A stretch of DNA of 64,000 nucleotides. It comes from Bog-756 sp963696495 (GTDB taxonomy: Bacteria; Actinomycetota; Acidimicrobiia; Acidimicrobiales; RAAP-2). Under the pieces are notes generated by a model, which saw nothing but the letters and a program-made list of their open reading frames with translations, was not told where the DNA came from and did no database searches. Both the position numbers and the translations under genes were made by a program. Below are positions 1-9,978 of the stretch, in pieces; position 1 is the stretch's first letter; each line of letters begins with the position of its first letter. The stretch lies in the NCBI GenBank assembly GCA_963696495.1, contig CAVOKJ010000002.1, positions 1,116,001 to 1,180,000 of the forward strand. Direction: 5' to 3'.

Positions 1-1157
1 GTGGACGCGGGATGGATGGCCAGGCTGCGTACGTCACCGACATTGGCCAGGTGGCTGAACAGCTCGAGTCCCTCGATGAACGTGCGGCCGGCCTCGGCCC
101 CCCCGTTGATGCCGAAGGCCAGGATCGCCCCTCCGCCCCTGGGCAGGTAGCGCTCCTGGCGTTGGTGCCACGGGCTCGACTCGAGCCCGGGGTAGGCGAC
201 CCAACGGACGTCGTCGCGGGCCTCCAGCCAGTTGGCCACGGTCGTGGCGTTCTGGACGTGGCGCTCCATGCGCAGGCTCAGCGTCTCGAGGCCCTGCAGG
301 AACAAGAAGGAGTTGAGGGGGGCGATGGCCGGACCGGTGTCCCGCAGGTACTGGAGGCGGGCCTTCAGGACGAACCGGGCCGGGAACAACGCCTCGGGCA
401 GCTGGCCGAAGACGAGCCCGTGGTAACTCGGGTCGGGCTCGGTGAAGCCGGGGAACCGGCCGCTTCCCTCGTAGTCGAAGACGCCGCCGTCGACGATGAT
501 CCCCCCGATCGAGGTGCCGTGCCCGCCGATGAACTTCGTCGCCGAGTGGACCACGATGTCGGCCCCGTTGAGGAGCGGTTGGGCCAGGTACGGCGTGGGC
601 AGGGTGTTGTCCACGACCAACGGGATCCGGTGCTCGTGGGCGATGGCCGACACGTTCTCGAAGTCCAGCACGTCGCCCTTCGGGTTGCCCAGCGACTCGG
701 CGTAGAAGGCCTTGGTGTTGGGACGGATGGCGGACCGCCAGGCGTCGAGGTCGTCGGGGTCGTCGACGAAGGTCACGTCGATCCCGAACTTGGGCAGGGT
801 GTAGTGCAGAAGGTTGTAGGTGCCGCCGTAGAGGGAGGCCGACGACACCACGTGCCCGCCGTTCTCCGCCAGGTTGAGGAGGGCGATGGTCTCTGCCGCC
901 TGACCGCTGGCCACGGCGAGTGCGGCCACCCCGCCCTCCAGTGCCGCAACCCGCTCCTCGAACACGGCCTGCGTGGGATTCATGATGCGGGTGTAGATGT
1001 TCCCGAGCTCCTCCAGGCCGAAGAGCGCCGCGGCGTGGGCGGTGTCGCGGAAGGTGTAGCTGGTGGTCTGGTAGATGGGCACGGCCCGGGCGCCCGTCGT
1101 CGGGTCGGGCGATGCTCCGGCGTGGATCTGGCGGGTTTCGAATCCCCAGTCGGACAT
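1..1157 (-). CDS. metY: O-acetylhomoserine/O-acetylserine sulfhydrylase, 3' end outside window
   Basis: PLP-dependent Cys/Met-metabolism enzyme that makes homocysteine (or cysteine) from an acetylated amino acid and sulfide in the cytosol. The reading frame stays open to the window edge (385 codons seen), so the C-terminus is missing. The N-terminus reads MSDWGFETRQIHAG, followed by YTRIMNPT, SLYGGTYNLL and VVDNTLPTPY. The pyridoxal lysine lies in HSATKFIGGHG (K208). The ATG at 1157 has a GGAGG ribosome site 8 nt upstream. Other translations of this stretch are Arg/Pro-rich and lack family motifs. Choosing MetY over cystathionine gamma-synthase rests on the YTRIMNPT and GGHG segments and on the family's usual length of about 430 residues. 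A promoter with an inverted repeat lies upstream at 1224-1252. Confidence 0.9.
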   Translation of the reverse strand, partial: MSDWGFETRQIHAGASPDPTTGARAVPIYQTTSYTFRDTAHAAALFGLEELGNIYTRIMNPTQAVFEERVAALEGGVAALAVASGQAAETIALLNLAENGGHVVSSASLYGGTYNLLHYTLPKFGIDVTFVDDPDDLDAWRSAIRPNTKAFYAESLGNPKGDVLDFENVSAIAHEHRIPLVVDNTLPTPYLAQPLLNGADIVVHSATKFIGGHGTSIGGIIVDGGVFDYEGSGRFPGFTEPDPSYHGLVFGQLPEALFPARFVLKARLQYLRDTGPAIAPLNSFLFLQGLETLSLRMERHVQNATTVANWLEARDDVRWVAYPGLESSPWHQRQERYLPRGGGAILAFGINGGAEAGRTFIEGLELFSHLANVGDVRSLAIHPAS

Positions 1158-1223
1158 GGTGGCTGCCTCCTTCGGACGGCCCATGGCCTCGCTCCTCGAG
1201 CGGGCGGGTCGTCCGTCGCCCCG

Positions 1224-1252
1224 ATCCTTTCAAATCCGACTGATTTGGTCAA
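1224..1252 (-). promoter_or_regulatory. metY promoter with overlapping inverted-repeat operator
   Basis: On the minus strand a TTGACC -35 box (1252-1247) is followed after exactly 17 bp by AAGGAT (1229-1224). Inside the spacer lies a perfect inverted repeat, CAAATC (1231-1236), 5-nt centre, GATTTG (1242-1247). A dyad buried in the core promoter of a sulfur-assimilation gene is the expected layout for a repressor site. Rrf2-family sulfur regulators (CymR/IscR type) are a candidate binder by general resemblance only. Confidence 0.6.
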
Positions 1253-1268
1253 CTAGTGGCCGCTCCGG

Positions 1269-4190
1269 GTGGCCGTGGCCGCGACCGGACCGCGACAGGG
1301 TCGATCGGTATCGTGGGCCACCGACGTGACCTCCCCGACCGACAGCCCACGATCCCCGAGAGGTCGCGGGAGCGGACGGTTCCGGGCCGGCTCACGGCCG
1401 GCGGTGACCACCGCCGCGGCCATCGCCATCGCCATCACCGCGGCGACCTTCGTCGTGCTCGTGGCCCGCAGCCCGGCCCCGCCCGGCGCCGGCGAGGGCT
1501 CCTCCGCCCCGGCGCCGGCGCCGCCGCCGCCCGGAGCGGCGGTGCCCGGGGCGGCGGAGACCGCCGCCGTCGCCACCCGCTGCCCCTGGCTGGCGTCGGC
1601 CATGGGTCGCCACGAATCGGATGCCGCGCTGGCCCACCTGGTGGTGGGCCGGATGACCCTCGACGAGAAGCTGGGTGAGATCGTCCTCGACCAGGCCGAC
1701 GGGTTCGAGAACATCGACTCGGGCGTGCCGCGCCTGTGCATCCCCGCGCTCACCCTCCAGGACGGCACCGAGGGCGTCGCCTTCCGTGCCGTCGACGTCA
1801 CCCAGCTGCCGTCCCCCCTCGGGATCGCCGCCTCCTTCGATCCGCCGCTGGCCCGGGCCTACGGTGAGGTGCAGGGCAACGAGGCCGGCGGCCAGGGCAT
1901 CGACGTCGTGCAGGGCCCCGACCTCAACGTCGATCGGGTGCCCGAGAGCGGGCGCACCTTCGAGGGATTCGGCGAGGACCCGCTGCTGGTGTCCGACATG
2001 GGTGTGGCCGACATCGAGGGCATCCAGTCGACGGGGGCCCTGGCGATGGCCAAGCACTTCGCCGTCTACAGCCAGGAGACCGACCGCGGGGCGCTCGACG
2101 ACGTCGTCTCGGAACGTGCCCTCCAGGAGATCTATCTCCCCCCGTTCAAGGCGGCGGTGACCCGGGCGCACGTGTCGACGGTGATGTGCGCCTATCCCCG
2201 GCTGAACGGCACCTATCAGTGCCAGGACCCGCAGCTGCAGACGATCCTCGAGCAGTGGGGATTCACCGGGCTGGTCCGTTCCGACCTCGGCGCGGTGCAC
2301 GACCCGGTGGCGGCGCTCACCGCCGGGACGGACCTGATCAAACCGGCGCGGGTGCACGAGCTGTCGACCCTGGTCGGCGAGCACCAGCTGTCGATGGCCG
2401 CCGTCGACGCGGCGGCGACCCGGGTGGTGACCTTGCTGTTCGCCACCGGGCAGGTCGGCACCCAGCAGGCCGGCTCCCCCGACGCCGACGTCGCCACCGA
2501 TGCCGACACGGACTTCGCCCTGCAGGCGGCGCAGCGATCGGCCGTGCTGCTGAAGGACAGCGGCTCCGTGCTGCCGCTCGATCCGTCACCGAGCCGGTCG
2601 CTAGCCGTCATCGGCGCCGATGCCGACCCCGCTCCGGTCACCACGGGCTACGGGAGCTCGCGGGTCCTCGCCCCGTTCACCTCGGTCCCGCTCGACGCCA
2701 TCCGCCACCGGGTCGGCACCGGCGAGGAGGTGTCCTACGTGAACGGCGGGAGCACGACGAAGGACCTGCCTCCGGTGCCCAGCGACCTGCTGACCCCGGT
2801 GTCGGGCGGCGGGCACGGACTCACGCTCACCCTCTTCCGGACCGATCCCGGTACGGAGACCACGTCCGCCACGACCACCGGGCAGTCCATGCAGACCGTC
2901 GAGCCGACCGCAGACCTGTCGCTCCGCCCCCATCCGGTGACCAGCCGGCGGCTGTCCGGGTCGTCGGCGGCGGCGGGAGCGGTGGAGCTCCCCCACCGCC
3001 CGACCGGGACGGGGACCGGGGAGCTCTCCCTCGGGTCCTTCGGATCCCGGGCGTCGGTGCACCGGACCAGGATCGTGCTCCCGGCCGGCTGGTCGGACGC
3101 CAAGGCCACCCTGACGGGGACGCTCACGCCGCGCCGAACCGGCCTCTACACCGTGTCGATCCAAGGCGACGGGTCCGCCGAACTCACCCTCGACGGCGTA
3201 CCGGCCGTCTCCGATCTGTTGGTCCACGGCCCGGGGCGGTGGTCCCAGACGGTCTCGCTGAGGGCCGGCCACGCCTACCGGGTGGACCTGGCATGGGACC
3301 CGATCGACACGACCACGCCGACCGGGGAGGCGGCGGTGGTGCCGAGCAACCTGAGTCTCGGCTGGGAGTACGTGAGCGACCAGATCGCCGAGGCGGCCAG
3401 GGCGGCGTCCAGGGCCGACACCGCGGTCGTGTTCGCCGGTGACTTCAACTCCGAGGCCTTCGACCGGCCGTCCCTGTCACTGCCCGGTGACGAGAACGCA
3501 CTGATCAGCGCGGTGGCCGCGGCGAACCGGCGCACCGTGGTGGTGCTCAACACCGGTGGCCCGGTGCTGATGCCGTGGCTCGGCCGCGTCGCCGCGGTGA
3601 TCGAGGACTGGTACCCGGGTGAGCAGGACGGCACGGCCATCGCCGCCCTCCTCTACGGCGACGTCGATCCGTCGGGCCGGCTGCCGGTCACCTTCCCGCA
3701 GAGCGAGGCGGCCAGCCCCGTCTCCACGGCCACGCAGTGGCCGGGCGTCGACCTGGTCTCGACCTACTCCGAGGGGCTGGAGGTCGGCTACCGGTACAAC
3801 CAGGCGACCGGCGTCCGGCCGCTGTTCCCGTTCGGCTTCGGCCTCGCCTACACCCGGTTCCGACTGGGCGGGCTGACCACCACCCGCACCACCGGTGGTT
3901 ACTCCCTCGGTGTCGTGGTGACCAACACCGGCCGGCGGTCGGGGACGGCCGTGCCCCAGGCCTACCTCACCTATCCCACCGACACCGGCGAGCCACCGGA
4001 CCAACTGGTGGCCTTCCGGGCGGTCACGCTCGGTCCGGGGCAGAGCCGAACGGTGAGGCTGACCGTCCCGGCCTCGTCGTTCGCCACCTACCTGAACGGC
4101 TCCTGGACCACGGTGCCGGGGACGTACACGGTGTCGGTCGGGCAGTCGTCGGCCAGCCATCCGCTGTCGGCGACCCTGCCCGCCCCCTGA
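1269..4190 (+). CDS. Glycoside hydrolase family 3 beta-glucosidase-like, membrane-anchored, with PA14 insert
   Basis: A 973-residue family-3 glycosidase predicted to release beta-linked sugars outside the cell. A hydrophobic stretch near residues 45-68 looks like a signal anchor, followed by a Pro/Ala-rich linker. The N-terminal GH3 barrel shows GRTFEGFGEDP and AMAKHFAVYSQETDR. The nucleophile is probably D339 in LVRSDLGAVHD. The second GH3 domain is interrupted by a PA14-like segment (RTGLYTVSIQGDGSAELTLDG), a carbohydrate-binding insertion known in this family. A fibronectin-III-like domain closes the protein (TVRLTVPASSF). The GTG at 1269 is the furthest plausible start; a later one near 1326 is possible. 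Transcribed divergently from metY. The substrate cannot be read from sequence. Confidence 0.87.
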   Translation: MAVAATGPRQGRSVSWATDVTSPTDSPRSPRGRGSGRFRAGSRPAVTTAAAIAIAITAATFVVLVARSPAPPGAGEGSSAPAPAPPPPGAAVPGAAETAAVATRCPWLASAMGRHESDAALAHLVVGRMTLDEKLGEIVLDQADGFENIDSGVPRLCIPALTLQDGTEGVAFRAVDVTQLPSPLGIAASFDPPLARAYGEVQGNEAGGQGIDVVQGPDLNVDRVPESGRTFEGFGEDPLLVSDMGVADIEGIQSTGALAMAKHFAVYSQETDRGALDDVVSERALQEIYLPPFKAAVTRAHVSTVMCAYPRLNGTYQCQDPQLQTILEQWGFTGLVRSDLGAVHDPVAALTAGTDLIKPARVHELSTLVGEHQLSMAAVDAAATRVVTLLFATGQVGTQQAGSPDADVATDADTDFALQAAQRSAVLLKDSGSVLPLDPSPSRSLAVIGADADPAPVTTGYGSSRVLAPFTSVPLDAIRHRVGTGEEVSYVNGGSTTKDLPPVPSDLLTPVSGGGHGLTLTLFRTDPGTETTSATTTGQSMQTVEPTADLSLRPHPVTSRRLSGSSAAAGAVELPHRPTGTGTGELSLGSFGSRASVHRTRIVLPAGWSDAKATLTGTLTPRRTGLYTVSIQGDGSAELTLDGVPAVSDLLVHGPGRWSQTVSLRAGHAYRVDLAWDPIDTTTPTGEAAVVPSNLSLGWEYVSDQIAEAARAASRADTAVVFAGDFNSEAFDRPSLSLPGDENALISAVAAANRRTVVVLNTGGPVLMPWLGRVAAVIEDWYPGEQDGTAIAALLYGDVDPSGRLPVTFPQSEAASPVSTATQWPGVDLVSTYSEGLEVGYRYNQATGVRPLFPFGFGLAYTRFRLGGLTTTRTTGGYSLGVVVTNTGRRSGTAVPQAYLTYPTDTGEPPDQLVAFRAVTLGPGQSRTVRLTVPASSFATYLNGSWTTVPGTYTVSVGQSSASHPLSATLPAP

Positions 4191-4192
4191 CC

Positions 4193-5893
4193 TCAGACCG
4201 GCTTCCCGCCCTGGCACCAGGCGTTGGCGGGGACGCCCGCGCAGGGATCGGGCATGGTGGGCAGCCCGGTCGGCAAGGGGTGCATCACCACCCCGGTGCG
4301 GGCCGGGTAGCGGGCACCGGCCGGGCAGGTGCCGAACCCGGTGTCGCACAGCACCTGGTCGAGCAACGGCCCACCGGTGTTCGACGCGGTGGTGATCTTG
4401 CCGCAGGTCGGTTGGGTCTGCTCCAGGTCCGACGGCGTACTCCCGTTGGGGGCGGTGTTCCCGGAGAAGCAGTTCTGGGGCTGTCCGGCGTCGAGCACGA
4501 TCTGGCCGAAGTCGGCGTTGCCCGCGTTGCCGAAGTAGCCGTTGTGGCTGAAGGTGTTGTCCACCAGCGCGTCACCCATCGGGTCGTAGACACAGCCGAA
4601 GCCGGCCGTCTCGACACCGCCGGTACCCGGGCAGGACTGGTGGAGCGACGGCGTCCCCGAATCGGGATAGGGGACCATCAAGAACCCCCAGGCCCCGTTG
4701 TTGGAGAAGGTGTTGTCCATCACCGTGTCGTTCCGGCCCCCCGAGAGGGTCATCCCGGTGCCGGTCGGCCCGGCGGCGGCGTTGCCGGCTTCGGGGACGT
4801 TCGGGTTGTTGTTGTCGTGGAAGTTGTCGTGGATCACCACCCAACAGGAGTGGGTGTGGGTGATCGGGCTCACCGCGCCGTTCGGGCACGCTCCGTTCTG
4901 GGGGGCCGGCGGGTCACCGTTGATCTGGGTGTTGGTGTCGAGCCCGTCCTGGTTGTTGTCGAACTGGGAGTTCTCGACCACCACCGCGCCCCCCGAGTTG
5001 GTGCCCGAGTAGCCGAGGGCGTTGAACTCCATCCACGCGTGGTCGATGGTCACGTCGCACAGTTGGTGGCAGGCCCCGACGTACATGCCCGAGTCGTTGA
5101 AATTGCTGGCGTAGAGCTGGTTCCACGAGCCCGGTCCCTGGGCGTTGGACGAGAAGATCCCGTACTGGGCGGCGGAGGCCTCCTGTTGGTCGGCGGTGCC
5201 CTGGCTGCTGAAGAAGGAGGACGTGGCCGTCAGGTAGCTCCCGGCATACCCCTTGAGGCCGATCTTCCCGCTGTCCGCCCCGCCGTTCCACCAGATCTCG
5301 TTGCCCGAGTCGCCCGTGCCGGCCAGGAAGTTGCAGGCCGTGAGGTTCTGCACCGAGACGTCGTCGGCCTTCCACACCAGGATGCCGTTTCGACCGACGG
5401 TCTGGCCGTTGCTACCCGTGGCCCCGTAGTTCTGGGCGCTCGGATCCGAGCTGCACGAACCCGACGAGCCAGACTTGGTGCCGTCGACGATCACCGTCGA
5501 CCGGTCCATGCCCCGGAGGTGGAGGCCCGAGGTGGTGATCATCACGCCGCCCATGTCGCCGTGGGCGGGATCGGTGGGGGCCCCGGACTCGTCGGCGTCC
5601 TCGTGGTAGTCGCCCGGGGCGACCAGGATCCAGTCGCCCGACTTGGCCGCGTCGACCGCGGACTGGATGGTCTTGTACCCGCCGGCGTGGCCGTCGAAGG
5701 TACCCACCAACAGCACGGCACCACTCGGCGCCGTGGTGGCGGTGGACGAGGACGAGGAGCCACAGGCGCTCAGCACCCCACCGCCGAGCGCGACGGCGGC
5801 GGCCAGGACCGTGACGGCCCGCCAGCGGCCGGCCGGTCGGCGCCGGAGCAGCAGGCCCTCACGCGCGGCATTGCGACTACGTCCGTCATCCAT
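4193..5893 (-). CDS. Secreted right-handed beta-helix lipoprotein
   Basis: 566 residues. The start ATG at 5893 follows a GGGGGAG ribosome site. The N-terminus has an Arg-rich n-region, a hydrophobic core and the lipobox LSAC, predicting a lipid-anchored extracytoplasmic protein. The body carries the usual opening of parallel beta-helix proteins (YKTIQSAVDAAKSGDWILVAPGDYHE). It then has many short Asn/Gly-rich coils such as NSQFDNNQDGLDTNT and NNTFSNNGAWGF, which resemble PbH1 repeats. Such folds usually bind or cleave polysaccharides, but no catalytic triad can be assigned. It ends 2 nt from the convergent GH3 gene, which suggests, but does not prove, a shared role in external glycan use. Confidence 0.8.
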   Translation of the reverse strand: MDDGRSRNAAREGLLLRRRPAGRWRAVTVLAAAVALGGGVLSACGSSSSSTATTAPSGAVLLVGTFDGHAGGYKTIQSAVDAAKSGDWILVAPGDYHEDADESGAPTDPAHGDMGGVMITTSGLHLRGMDRSTVIVDGTKSGSSGSCSSDPSAQNYGATGSNGQTVGRNGILVWKADDVSVQNLTACNFLAGTGDSGNEIWWNGGADSGKIGLKGYAGSYLTATSSFFSSQGTADQQEASAAQYGIFSSNAQGPGSWNQLYASNFNDSGMYVGACHQLCDVTIDHAWMEFNALGYSGTNSGGAVVVENSQFDNNQDGLDTNTQINGDPPAPQNGACPNGAVSPITHTHSCWVVIHDNFHDNNNPNVPEAGNAAAGPTGTGMTLSGGRNDTVMDNTFSNNGAWGFLMVPYPDSGTPSLHQSCPGTGGVETAGFGCVYDPMGDALVDNTFSHNGYFGNAGNADFGQIVLDAGQPQNCFSGNTAPNGSTPSDLEQTQPTCGKITTASNTGGPLLDQVLCDTGFGTCPAGARYPARTGVVMHPLPTGLPTMPDPCAGVPANAWCQGGKPV

Positions 5894-6025
5894 CGGGACT
5901 CCCCCTGTCCCGCCCACCGTGGGCACAGGTGGGCGTCACGCCGATGGTAGTGGTGTCCGGCGCCCCGCCCGAGGACCGTGGCGCTCGGCCCTCGCCTGGC
6001 CGGGGGCATCGTCGGCCCGGTCGGC

Positions 6026-6162
6026 TACGCTGCAGGGGTCGGTGTCCACGGTGACCGCACTCGACCTCGTCGGTCACGCCAGGGCTCGGCCGGCACCGGC
6101 GGGCAGCCGAGTGTCCACCATCCCCGCCCACCGAGGTGGCCGGGCCCAGCGAAGGAGTGCCC
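6026..6162 (+). promoter_or_regulatory. ahcY promoter and structured 5' leader
   Basis: TACGCT at 6026-6031 is a probable -10 box and would give a leader of about 125 nt. The leader has two perfect hairpins: GTGACCG (6051-6057) with CGGTCAC (6071-6077), and CTCGGC (6085-6090) with GCCGAG (6106-6111). The AAGGAG ribosome site follows just before the ATG. It may be a regulatory leader, but it does not show the full conserved core of the S-adenosylhomocysteine riboswitch. Confidence 0.4.
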
Positions 6163-7611
<1,449 letters not shown>

Positions 7612-7678
7612 GGCGACCCGGCACTGAGGCGGTCCGAGCCGACGCCGACGTGAGCCGACCCGGCCGCGGGGCGCGCTG

Positions 7679-8548
7679 ATGGCCGGCGCCGGCACGCTGA
7701 CGTTGGAGGCGACGCGTTACGAGGTGGCCGAGCAGGTGGCCACGATCACCCTCGACCGCCCCGAACGGCTCAACGCCTGGACCTCCCGGATGAACTTCGA
7801 GTACCGCGCGCTGCTGCAGCGAGCGTCGGAGGACCCCGGGGTTCGGGTCATCGTGGTCACCGGGAGCGGCCGAGGCTTCTGTGCCGGGGCCGAATCCGAC
7901 GACCTGGCCGGACACGTCGAACGGGGCTCCTACCGCTCGTGGGACGCCGACGACCCGGCGCGGCCCGGGTACGGGGTACGTCCCGAGTTCGATGCCGAGC
8001 TGGCCTACCACTTCGGGATCCCCAAGCCGATCATCGCCGCCGTCAACGGGCCGGCGGCCGGCATCGGGTTCGCCCTCAGCTGCTACTGCGACATCCGCAT
8101 CGCCGCCGCCGGTGCCAAGCTGACCACGGCCCACGGGAAGCTCGGGTTGCCCTGCGCCTTCGGGCTGGCCTGGCTGCTCCCCCGACTGATCGGACAGGCA
8201 CGAGCCCTCGAGCTCATCCTGTCGAGCCGCACGTTCACCACCGAGGAGGCGCTCACCTTCGGCCTGGTGAGCGACGTGGTCCCCGCGGAGCAGCTGGCGG
8301 ACCGGGTGGGCGAGTACGCCCGGGCACTGGCCACCACCGTCTCCCCCGCCTCGATGGCCTCCTCCAAGCTCCAGGTGTACGAGGCCTTCCACCTCACCGC
8401 CGCCCAGGCCGTGGCGAAGGCCGAGGCCCTGCTCGGCCCGATGATGGCCGGCCCCGACTACCGCGAGGGTGTCGCCGCCCTGCGCGAGAAGCGACCGCCC
8501 CGGTTCGCCGACCCCGCGGCGGGGGACCCGGCGCACCCCTCCCGCTGA
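7679..8548 (+). CDS. Enoyl-CoA hydratase/isomerase family protein
   Basis: Crotonase-fold protein of 289 residues, probably acting on an acyl-CoA in beta-oxidation or a related pathway. Motifs include VATITLDRPERLNAW at the N-terminus, the oxyanion-hole segments GSGRGFCAGAESDDLAGH and NGPAAGIGFALSC, and LGLPCAFGLAWLLPR followed by EEALTFGLVSDVVP. The residue expected to act as the second catalytic glutamate is not obvious, so exact chemistry is uncertain. It lies 67 nt after ahcY and converges on an acyl-CoA dehydrogenase gene. No good ribosome site precedes the ATG. Confidence 0.85.
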   Translation: MAGAGTLTLEATRYEVAEQVATITLDRPERLNAWTSRMNFEYRALLQRASEDPGVRVIVVTGSGRGFCAGAESDDLAGHVERGSYRSWDADDPARPGYGVRPEFDAELAYHFGIPKPIIAAVNGPAAGIGFALSCYCDIRIAAAGAKLTTAHGKLGLPCAFGLAWLLPRLIGQARALELILSSRTFTTEEALTFGLVSDVVPAEQLADRVGEYARALATTVSPASMASSKLQVYEAFHLTAAQAVAKAEALLGPMMAGPDYREGVAALREKRPPRFADPAAGDPAHPSR

Positions 8549-8563
8549 GCAGGGAGCAGCGGG

Positions 8564-8579
8564 CCGGTCGCCTGACCGG
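8564..8579. terminator. Hairpin between convergent genes
   Basis: Perfect stem CCGGTC / GACCGG with a GCCT loop between the ends of the hydratase and dehydrogenase genes. There is no T-tract on either side, so termination is inferred from position and stem strength. Confidence 0.4.
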
Positions 8580-8624
8580 AGGCGGCCCCGTCCCGGGTGG
8601 CGCCGGGGTCCGCCGGCCGGGCCG

Positions 8625-9923
8625 TCAGCGGTCGGCCGTCTCGGCCTCCAGCAGGTGGGCGAAGCGCCGGCGGGCGTCCGCCCGGCGGGTCGGCACGTGC
8701 TCGCTCGGCACCTCGGCCGGCTTGTACCCCTTGAGGGTCTGGCGCGCCACCGTCACCCGGTGCACCTCGTCCGGCCCGTCGTAGATGCGGGCCGCCCGGG
8801 CGTTGCGGTACATCGACTCGAGCGGGAGGTCGGTGGAGAAGCCGAGCGCGCCGTGGACCTGGATGGCCCGGTCGATCACGTTGTAGAGGACCTCGGCCCC
8901 GTAGTACTTGATCATGGCGATCTCGACGCGGGCGGCCGAGGCGCCCTCGTTGTCCATCTTCCACGCCGCGTAGAGGGTCATGAGGCGCGCCGCGGTCATC
9001 TCGGCCAGGGAGTCGGCCACCCAGTTCTGCACGGTCTGCTTCTCGGCCAGCAGCGAATGGTGGGTGGTACGGGACACCGCCCGCTCGCACAGCATGTCGA
9101 ACGCCCGCCGGGACTGGCCCAACCACCGCATGCAGTGGTGGATCCGTCCCGGGCCGAGTCGCTTCTGGGCCAGCAGGAACCCCTCACCCTCCTGCCCGAC
9201 GAGATGGTCGTAGGGGACCCGGACCTCGCGGTAGAGGATCTCGGCGTGACCCCCGAACTTGCCGAAGTGCTCGACCGGGTCCTCCATCGTGGCCACGTCG
9301 CGCACGATGTCCACTCCGGGGGCGTCGGCCGGCACCACGATCATCGAGCAGCCCTGGTACGGATGGACGTCAGGGTTGGTCACGGCCATGACGATCAGGA
9401 AGTCGGCGACCGAGCCGTTGGAGGTGAACCACTTGTGGCCGTCGATGACCCACTCGTCACCGTCGCGGACCGCGGTCGTGGTGATCATGGTCGGATCGGC
9501 GCCCGCCCCCGGCTCGGTCATGGAGAAGCCGCTCCGCATCCGCCCGTCGAGCAGCGGGAGCAGCCAGCGCTCACGTTGCTCCTCGCGCCCGGAGGACTCG
9601 ATGCCGATGGCGAGCAGCTCGGCGTTGCCGGAGTCGGGGGCGTTGTTGCCGAAGACGACGGGTCCGTACGGGGTCTGGCCGAGGATCTCGTGCATGAGGC
9701 CCAGCTTGACCTGGCCGAATCCACCACCTCCGAGCTCGGGCGGGAGATGGGACGCCCACAGGCCCCGGCCCTTCACCTCCTCCTGGAGCGGCTTGATCGC
9801 CTCGAGCAGGTCGTCGTACCCGAGGTCCAGGGTCTCGAAGGGGAACACCTCGTCACGGACGAACTGGCGCATCCACGCCAGCTGCAGCTCGAATTCGGGC
9901 TCGGTGGAAAAATCCCATGCCAC
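8625..9923 (-). CDS. Acyl-CoA dehydrogenase (ACAD10/11-like)
   Basis: FAD enzyme of 432 residues that introduces a trans-2,3 double bond into an acyl-CoA. It has the all-alpha N-terminal domain (LWASHLPPELGGGGFGQ), the middle-domain signature FSMTEPGAGADPTM with DEWVIDGHKWFTSN, and the C-terminal signature IQVHGALGFSTDLPLESMYR with YDGPDEVHRVTVARQTL. The GTG at 9923 is chosen because GGGAG lies 6 nt upstream; an ATG about 40 nt further upstream has no such site. Divergent from bioB: the two share a 7-bp box near 9967-9973 that reads as a -10 on both strands. Substrate chain length cannot be read from sequence. Confidence 0.9.
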   Translation of the reverse strand: MAWDFSTEPEFELQLAWMRQFVRDEVFPFETLDLGYDDLLEAIKPLQEEVKGRGLWASHLPPELGGGGFGQVKLGLMHEILGQTPYGPVVFGNNAPDSGNAELLAIGIESSGREEQRERWLLPLLDGRMRSGFSMTEPGAGADPTMITTTAVRDGDEWVIDGHKWFTSNGSVADFLIVMAVTNPDVHPYQGCSMIVVPADAPGVDIVRDVATMEDPVEHFGKFGGHAEILYREVRVPYDHLVGQEGEGFLLAQKRLGPGRIHHCMRWLGQSRRAFDMLCERAVSRTTHHSLLAEKQTVQNWVADSLAEMTAARLMTLYAAWKMDNEGASAARVEIAMIKYYGAEVLYNVIDRAIQVHGALGFSTDLPLESMYRNARAARIYDGPDEVHRVTVARQTLKGYKPAEVPSEHVPTRRADARRRFAHLLEAETADR

Positions 9924-9966
9924 GGCGGTCTCCCTGTCGTCTTTTTCTCTGCCGGCCCCGGCCAAC

Positions 9967-9972
9967 TACCGT
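9967..9972 (+). promoter_or_regulatory. -10 box for a leaderless bioB transcript
   Basis: TACCGT lies 6 nt before the bioB ATG, leaving no room for a ribosome site. The overlapping minus-strand TACGGT (9973-9968) could serve the divergent dehydrogenase gene. Confidence 0.5.
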
Positions 9973-9978
9973 AACGGC

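Noticed and set aside
6026..6162. Canonical S-adenosylhomocysteine riboswitch before ahcY
   Set aside because: Only a short stretch resembles the conserved core; the 5' half of the motif is missing downstream of the likely transcription start. Kept only as an unnamed structured leader.
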